Source: Zanthoxylum bungeanum
Taxonomy: Eukaryota; Streptophyta; Magnoliopsida; Sapindales; Rutaceae
Direction of reading: 5' to 3'
NCBI GenBank assembly: GCA_019454045.1
Contig: SKCR01051198.1
Span: forward strand, 1 to 64,000
Length of the DNA: 64,000 bases
The position numbers were made by a program, and so were the translations under genes. Each line of letters opens with the position of its first letter. The first letter of the stretch is position 1. Below, in pieces: positions 56,804-64,000 of the stretch. Under the pieces are notes generated by a model, which was given only the letters and a program-made list of their open reading frames with translations, had not been told where the DNA came from and did not search any database.

Positions 56804-59100
56804 GTGTGGCCGAATCTACAGTGGAGTGGACTGCTCATTTTGAATTTTTTTTTACAACATTGGATGTGTTTAAATGCATGATTAAATCTTGATTGTTGGT
56901 TTGATTAGATTAGAATTAAAGTCAATAATGTTTATGTTAAATTCAAAGAGCACGTTGAACATGAAAATGATATGTTTTGCTTCAATTTGTGTTGAGCATA
57001 AATTGATGGATTAAGCATGATTAATTAAGTTAATTGGTATTTTGGAAATATTGAGTCTAATTAATTAATCATGGCTAATACACTTTAATTAAAATAATTA
57101 TGATATTTGGAATATTATAATTATGTTAATAAGCATTTAAATTATGAATTGGGCTAAAAGTGTGTATTTGGGCTTAATGGGCTTGGTTTGACCAAGTTTG
57201 GTTTTGGACTTTTGGATTGGATCCAATTGGGCCCAAAACCAATTCCATAAATTCCAAATATATCACTTGGCCCTTTAAGGAATTTAATTGGGCCTAATGG
57301 CCCTAAATTGATTAGTTGGCAATAGGGTGATTCCTATTGGGCCTTGGCATTTTGGGTTTGACCCATTATGGCCAAAGCCCATGCCTTAATAATTAATTAA
57401 AAGTCCATTGGACTTTAATTAAAATGACATTGGATGTTATTGGGCCTTTGAGACCCATTAAGATTGGATTTGGAATCCAAGTCTTTAAGGCAAATAAATA
57501 AGTGTAAATATTTAATTTGGAATTAAATTTGGAATTAGTATTGAATACAAATAAATTGGATTTAAAATTGTAGTTCAATATAATTCAAGAATACTTACTT
57601 TGAGTATTTATTCTTAAACGAGTTTGACTCACGCAAATCAAATCGTTGTTTGAACATTGGATGGTCATTAATTCAAAGATTAATTAATTGGATTAGATTG
57701 ATTGAATAACATGCTTTGTATGAATACATGAATGTGTTGTATGAATAATGTATATCAGATGGATATTAGAAGGGCGATGGCAATTTTGGAAATTGTAATA
57801 AATTTAGAATTTATTAAATTGGACCTACGTGTCCAGCCTTTTATCTCCTTATTCTTTGTATTTCTTTTATCACCGATTCCCTTCAATGTAAATGAGGTTT
57901 CTTTATTGTATTATGTAATTGGGTAGAAGTTAGAATAGTTCTAGCTAGGAGAGGAAATAGAGTGATTTGTTCTAGGAACAATTTGTGACATATCCATCCG
58001 CATATCATTATTAATTTATTTATCGCGCCTTATTATGCTTTTAGAATGCATGCTTAAGGGTGTATGATGAGACCTAATCAAAGATAATAAATTGGTTGCC
58101 AATTAACGAGAAAAACCCTCGAAACATATTAAGCGTTTTTCCTTCCGTTGAGTGATTCTTACTCAAGATCCAAAGTTGGCATTGGTTTGTTGGCCAAAGT
58201 CAAGACCTTTGTCAATTGCCGATGTGTTTGAATCATGAGAGTTTTGTTCCATATCGGTGTCTTGTCCAAGTCGTGATTTGTTGGCCAAAGTCAAGATCAC
58301 TTATTGTCCATCGACATTGATTACGAAGCTTTCCATGTCAATGGGTCCCGCTTAACTGGAATCATTAAGCTTGTTGTGCCAAAGCCAAGGCTTAGTTTAT
58401 TCAGAGGAAAAAGGTTAGGAAAATATATTGGATATATTGGCATATATATTGTATATATGTTTCGGACTTGGATGTCCACCTACTGGATCTAGGAATTGGA
58501 TGAGATCCAATTGATCTTAGAGATCTACCTAGTTAAGTATCATACAATTTGTTGGCCAAAGTCAAGATTGTGTGTTATTTAACGGGATCCTAGCCCATTA
58601 GGAAACTAGGTTTCCCGAGTACTCCACAGAGGGTTAGAGGCTCGCCGAAAAATAGTGGGAGGCAAGTATTAAATTTGCAAATTTCCTTTAGATACTTGCC
58701 AATACGCGCTCATTTCATTTTTCGTCATAATTTATTTATAAATATATTAGTTGGACTAATATTTAATTGTTGTTTTAATTAAACAGTTGGACTGTATTCA
58801 AACTACTTCATTTATAGTTGATTATATAATTGGATTATAGTAATCAATATATTTGACTTTTACCCTTCATTTATAGTTGATTATATAAATGGATTATAGT
58901 AATCAATATATTGAATTTTACCGATCATTTATAGTTGATTATGTAATTGGATTATAATAATCAATATATTTGATTTTAACCATAAAATTGTAATTAGTTA
59001 TATAGTTAGACTATAATAATCATTACATTAGATTGTACCCGAAATCGTTGATTGGATAGTTAGACTATTGGAATCAAGATAACTGAAAGATTAGTGTTTA
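56804..59100 (+). mobile_element. Leader of element B2
   Basis: Matches A and B1. It has TGGGCC/TGGGCT blocks (57150-57450), TTGTTGGCCAAAGTCAAGA at about 58187, 58278 and 58550, and a tandem run of ~60-bp units (58800-59060), each with TTGATTATAT..TAATCAATAT. No coding sequence. Confidence 0.72.
58795..59065. repeat. Tandem ~60-bp hairpin-prone repeats in B2 leader
   Basis: Four to five units with TTATAGTTGATTATATAATTGG..ATAGTAATCAATATAT. TTGATTA and TAATCAA within each unit can pair. Diverged copies are in B1 near 49400-49600. Confidence 0.75.
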
Positions 59101-60169
59101 AAACATAATCCTGGGTGAAAATGTGTTTGAATGACTTTAATTTTCAAATTGGGAATAAAATTTCAGGATGGTCCTGGAAACTAATAAGTTACTTTATTTG
59201 ATAAAATAACATATTAGGCCTAAGCCCAGAGTTAAACAAATAGTAGAGCATGATCTTTGGAAGATTCATGTGATGATAACTTTAGTGCTTAATCCATTAT
59301 ACTTGTCAAAAGGACTCCTTAATTTCCTAATAAGAACTAAGGATTAGATCCTTAAAGTATGATGAAGAAATTGAAGGATCTTCATAGATCTATTCTTAGA
59401 TCTTAGAAGTATTAAATTGCAATTATAACTCTTGGAGAGTTAATGGCTATTCTCAATGAGATAAAGCCAAAGTTTTCAATAAGGCAAGTAGCGCAAGGCG
59501 CACCTTACTTCGATATTCTAGAAACCCAAGGCTTGGCCAAAGGCTTCTGGGATATAGAAAAGGGCAAAGGCAAAATAATTACTGTCTTCTAGGAAGACAA
59601 AGGACATATCCCAAGATGTCTGCTTAAACTGTGGAAAATGGGATCACTGAAGCGTGACTGCCATATGGACAAAGCAGACATGAAGGAATTGAAGACGAGC
59701 AAAGCTCTGACTTCAAATATGTTTGTCATAAATATGTTCACTACTAGTATTAAAATTGGATTTTAAATACTAAGTGTGATACATAAATATGGATTGATGT
59801 GCAGAATCTTATATGAGTAGGATACTGACTTCAATTGAGATTAATCTGCGAATCGGACACGGGACGAAAGTCACTGTTTTTTCGTAGATACCTAAGTTTA
59901 GAACTACCTTCGGGTGTGTACTTAAATTAGGAAACTGTTATAATGTAACTATTTGACTAGAAACATTATCTCTATATCGAGTATAACTCGTTGCGAGTAT
60001 ACCTTTATGCTAGAACACTAAGGGTTTATTTTATAAGATATATTGAGATAACACATAGATGTGGGAATAACAAGTATTGTTATATTTCAATATAATAATA
60101 ATCTCAAACATATAATATGACGAACAAATAGCTCAAACTGAATTTGATCAGATAAGACATATTTGTGGT
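59101..60169 (+). pseudogene. copia gag-protease remnant, element B2 (cut by E)
   Basis: The gag end is marked by a zinc knuckle at 59621 (CLNCGK, then a frame change before the last Cys). The protease site reads NWILNTKCDT: the catalytic Asp is Asn and the Gly is Lys. Text then follows B1 up to AAGACATATTTGTGG, where E begins. There is no open frame above 60 codons. Confidence 0.65.
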
Positions 60170-62570
60170 TGAAGGGGTTATTTAGGGGGTGATCCGGTAA
60201 CGCAGCGGAAGCGGTGAAAATCCGATTTTCAGATTTCAAAACTTTTTCTCGGATAAATTAAATAAACATATTTATTTAACATTCCAATAATCAAATTGTG
60301 AAAATAAATTCAATAAAACATTTTTAGGTGAATTTACCGAAATACCCTTGCTTTGTATTTTTGTCCGTTTTAGTCCGAAATTGATCCAATCAATTTTGAA
60401 TGATTCTAAATCATTTCTAAGATGAACTTATGATGTTCAAAACATCAAAACACCAAAGCAACCAAAATCCCCATTTTTCTCTCTCAAAGCCGAGAGCACC
60501 AAATGGTGCCCAAGTTGACCATTTGGTCATTTCATGCTTCAAAACTCATCCAAATGAAATCCAATCAACATGAAACTTTGCATGCATCATATACACACCC
60601 AAATGCTCAACATATATGAAAACCCCCAAATTTGGAATTAGTTAGAACCCTAATTTTTCAATTTCCACAAATTGGACAAATTAGGCTAATTACATTAAAT
60701 CAAATGTTTCAATCATCAATCTTTCATCCAATTCAAGTCTCAACACAATGAAACAACTCAAGATCAAATCTAGGTCATTTAAGAGTGGGTCAACAACTCT
60801 AGAATAGCAACTTGGTTTCATAAACCTTACAAGAGTGTTTATTAACTACAATAGTTAAACACTTTATTCATTACACATGCTCTACAACTTCACCAAACTT
60901 TCCATCACAAAAAACATAAAGAATAAAGAAAGAAATAACCTAAGGATATCATATATGGAAGCCTAGATGTTAAGGAACATTTTCCTTACTAATAGTAAGT
61001 TAGAGAAAACTTACTAAAATCAAGCTTTCCTTGGTTTTTCTTTTCTTTCTCAAACTTCTTCAAGCTTTCTTCAATGGTGTTTCTTTTTTGATAAAGTGTA
61101 TTAGGTTTTTGATAAATGAAATGAAAACAATTTATATGTGTAACTTACACCTTGGCCGAAAATGCAGACCAAATTCAACAAATTGTAATTTCAATTTCAT
61201 TTCAATTATAATTAAATCAACTTGCATAAATATCTTCTAAAACTTTATTAGATATTTATCTTGGTCAACAATTGCAACTAATGTCATTTACTTTAATTAT
61301 CCTAACATAAGAATTTATATTTTAATTAATTTAATCATTTAACAATTAAATAATTAATTAATTAATCAAATACAAATATATTAAATATATGTATAATATT
61401 TACATTAAATATTAAAAACATATATTCATTTAGGAAATAAGTCAAATAACTCATTTTGACTATTAATTAATGTGTATTTAAATTAATCAAGTATTAAATG
61501 TAAATACACAATAATTAAGTAAATGACTATCTAGTGTCTTTAGCATGTATCTTGCGTTTAACCATTAAACGACTTTATAAATAATCAATATTATTTATTC
61601 ATGTTGCTCTAGTGCTCAACGAGTATGTTTCATTATTGAGACTCTCTAGGTTCAGGTATATCCGTCACGAAATCAAATTTCATGTCCATAATCTATCCAC
61701 CCGTAGATTATGACGATCACGGATAATCTCGCTAAACCATACAGGTCGAGGTCATCGCAAATGTATAATTCCTCCGTCACAGGTATCCGGATAAATCCCA
61801 GAGATATAGATGTTAACGTCAAATCTCTATCGGGACTATCCAGTCGACTATTCTATTAGCAATCTCAAAAAGAATGTTTAGAACTAGCTTCTAAACTTAC
61901 CACGGGCCCATGGTTTTATCTGATTGCTAATCATATGGACTACCTATGCTCTGGTACACAGAACTGACGGATCCTATCTTGATACACATAGGACACCCTG
62001 AGGATCTATCTACACCCAACGAACAGGCGGAGGTCTGATCTAATAGATCGGTGACGTGACTGCCATCTAAGTGTAGAAGATGTCTCATGTGCCCACAATG
62101 GCATCTCAAGTCTAAGAATCACAAGTGCTACTCAACCCAAGAAGATTCTTATTGACGCTGGTGTACCATCCATTAAGAATCTTCGGTGAGTCGTTCAGTG
62201 TTTATCCGCTATAAACACCTACACGTCTATACTAGTCTCCAAGACTAATGGTTCATTGAGAAACCATTGGAATCATATATTCCAGTATACGACATGTACC
62301 GGTCTCAACGGGTTTACTATACTGACCAAGTAGTGTAAACCTTGACCAGGAACTGTCTGAGAATGACAACGTCATGATACATCTCAATGTCCGTTGCGAC
62401 GCTTTTGCAACTGTACCATGACTAATCATTCTAAGGTCATTACGTCTTTACCATATAAAAGATTAGATTATATTATAGAAACTGCATATATTATTACTAA
62501 TAATAATGTTTTACAGAAGTATTTAACAAAATACAACCGGGAATTGGCGCTCTGAGCACCAACCCCTACA
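60170..62570 (-). repeat. 3' LTR of element E
   Basis: About 2401 bp. On minus it starts TGTAGGGGTTGG (at 62570) and ends AACCCCTTCA (at 60170). It aligns with the D LTR over both ends (GGTAACGCAGCGG; ATATCCGTCACGAAATC). The AT-rich AATTAAATAATT run near 61330-61370 is also shared. Confidence 0.85.
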
Positions 62571-62583
62571 AAATCTCCCACTT
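62571..62583 (-). other. Polypurine tract, element E
   Basis: Minus strand AAGTGGGAGATTT directly before the LTR start. Confidence 0.78.
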
Positions 62584-62586
62584 GCT

Positions 62587-63311
62587 CTAGTGCCAATATC
62601 GATTGTATCTAATACCCATCGACTCCACGTGTTTATCAAATAACTTCGGAGGTATGGCCTTCGTCAGCGGGTCTGCTACGTTGTCTTCACTCGGTACCTT
62701 GCACACGACAATATCCCCTCGCGACACGATCTCTCGAATGATGTGGTACTTGCGTTCCACATGCTTCGACTTCTGATGCGCCCTCGGTTCCTTTGCTTGC
62801 GCAATGGCTCCAGTATTATCACAGTATAACGGAATCGCATTCTCGATACTTGGGACAACTCCCAATTCTGTGATAAAGTTCTTTATCCACACAGCCTCTT
62901 TTGCGGCTTCAGAAGCTGCAATATATTCCGCCTCAGTGGTGGAATCAGCTGTAGATCCCTGTTTGGAACTCTTCCAACATACTGCACCTCCGTTAAGGGT
63001 AAAGACAAATCCAGATGTAGACTTTCTATCATCGGGATCCGATTGGAAATCGGAGTCTGTATACCGTTAACCTGCAGTTCGTTTCCTCCATATATTATCA
63101 ACTTATCCTTAGTACCTTTAAGATACTTTAGGATATGTTTAATGGCCATCCAATGGTCATTACCTGGATTGGACTGATATCGACTAGTTACGCTAACAGC
63201 GAAACTGATATCAGGCCTCGTACATAACATGGCATACATTATGCTACCCAAACACGAAGCATAAGGTTGGTTAGACATTCTAACCTTCTCATCTTCTGTT
63301 TGTGGACACAT
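62587..63311 (-). pseudogene. copia RNase H, element E
   Basis: Upper part: SNQPYASCLGSIMYAMLCTRP, DISFAVSVTSRYQ, HILKYLKGTKDKLIIYGG. A frame change near 63065, within the YTD motif, puts the next part out of frame. The lower part (62892-62587) is open to the natural stop: ELGVVPSIENAIPLYCDNTGA, HQKSKHVERKYHIIREIVSR, EDNVADPLTKAIPPKLFDKH. Three of the four catalytic acids are easily read; the first sits at the frameshift. Confidence 0.87.
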
Positions 63312-64000
63312 CTTCTTGAAAGATGAATCCCATGTCTGAACGGTATGTTTGCTGTCTTACAGTTACCAAAGCTATACCGTTCCAAGATCTTATCTACGTA
63401 CGTTGATTGGGATAACCCAATCAGCCTCCTTTGTCTATCTCGATAGAGTTTTATCCCTAAAACATAGGAAGCTTCTCCCAGGTCCTTCATGGAGAAATTC
63501 TTACAGAGATATGCTTAACGCTTTGTAACATACCTAAATCATTCCCAATGATTAGGATGTCATCAACATACAGGACTAAAAATACGACCATGCTCCCACT
63601 GGCCTTCTGATACACACAGGATTCTTCCGAATTCTTAGGAAACCAGACGATCTGATAATCTCGTCGAATCGAAGATTCCAACTTCGTGAAGCTTGTTTAA
63701 GTCCATAAATGGACTTCTTAAGCTTACAAACCATACCCGAGGTTTGGCTGGATGTGAAACCTTCCGGCTGTTCCATATAGATTTCTTCATCAAGAAACCC
63801 ATTTAGAAAAGCCGTTTTGACATCCATTTGCCAAATCTCGTAGTCATGATACGCAGCTATAGAAAGCAAAATCCGGATAGACTTAAGCATTGCTACCGGC
63901 GAAAAAGTTTCATCGTAGTCGACGCCAGGTCGCTGCGTGTAACCTTTTGCTACCAGTCGGGCCTTGTAAGTTTCAACCTTACCGTCAGGCCCGCGCTTCC
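63312..64000 (-). pseudogene. copia reverse transcriptase, element E (continues past 64000)
   Basis: From the window edge: [80 protein letters not shown]. After a one-base change near 63650 come YVDDILIIGND (catalytic Asp pair), another frame change near 63510, then MKDLGEASYVLGIKLYRD and GLSQSTYVDKILERY. The motifs are all present, so only small indels separate it from an open frame. Confidence 0.9.

Larger units (their letters stand above)
52749..60169 (+). mobile_element. Ty1/copia element B2 (split by a gypsy-like LTR, cut by E)
   Basis: LTR, then the gypsy-like LTR 54703-56803 in place of the LTR end and primer site, then leader, gag remnant, protease remnant and the start of the pre-integrase region. 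It is cut by element E at 60170. B2 sits inside the RNase H of B1. Its leader and gag align with B1. Confidence 0.82.
60170..64000 (-). mobile_element. Ty1/copia element E (D family), right part outside window
   Basis: 3' LTR, polypurine tract, RNase H and RT are inside the window. Integrase, protease, gag and the 5' LTR would lie beyond 64000. It is inserted in B2 at 60169/60170; GTGGT (60165-60169) is the candidate target duplication. Confidence 0.87.

Overview
This window looks like repeat-rich nuclear DNA of a flowering plant. It is AT-rich, and I found no host gene, rRNA, tRNA or CRISPR array. Nearly every base belongs to LTR retrotransposons or their fragments. The plant assignment rests on Ty1/copia polyproteins primed by initiator-Met tRNA (PBS TGGTATCAGAGC), on gypsy Tat-like features (a TGGCGACTCC primer site and a Transposase_28-like ORF), and on LTRs of 2-2.6 kb. 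The species cannot be named from sequence alone.
Layout, left to right. 1-513: end of a copia LTR. 514-9202: minus-strand gypsy-like concatemer LTR-internal-LTR-internal-LTR, with dense CACGTG clusters in its promoters. 9203-15749: copia element A (minus), cut in RNase H. 15750-25557: copia element C (plus), gag to RNase H, with its 5' LTR interrupted by A and by a solo LTR (17457-19416, TSD GGGTC). 25558-28374: fragment of a Tat-like gypsy element (minus) with two tandem-repeat arrays. 28375-29096: truncated C-family LTR. 29097-29426: unassigned. 29427-36259: copia element D (minus). 36260-60169: copia elements B1 and B2 (plus) of the A family. B1 is split by F, a non-autonomous Tat-like element (38375-47328, TSD ATTTG, two 2.59-kb LTRs, no protein genes). 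B2 is split by a gypsy-like LTR (54703-56803). 60170-64000: copia element E (minus, D family), running off the right edge.
Reading insertions as nesting gives an order. On the left, the Tat-like element was entered by C, C by A and by the solo LTR, A by the gypsy concatemer, and the concatemer by the LTR at position 1. On the right, D was entered by B1, B1 by F and B2, and B2 by a gypsy LTR and by E. All polyproteins carry stops, frameshifts or lost catalytic residues, so none looks autonomous now.
The most unusual signals are: (1) a serial array of short palindromes, nearly all with exactly 3-nt spacers, in every complete or near-complete A/B/S-family copia LTR; (2) 8-9 CACGTG boxes upstream of the TATA box in each gypsy-like LTR, absent from the related LTR at 54703, which shares R/U5 but has an unrelated U3; (3) leaders built from repeated short motifs in several unrelated elements; (4) element F, complete in its cis signals but with only repeat arrays inside.
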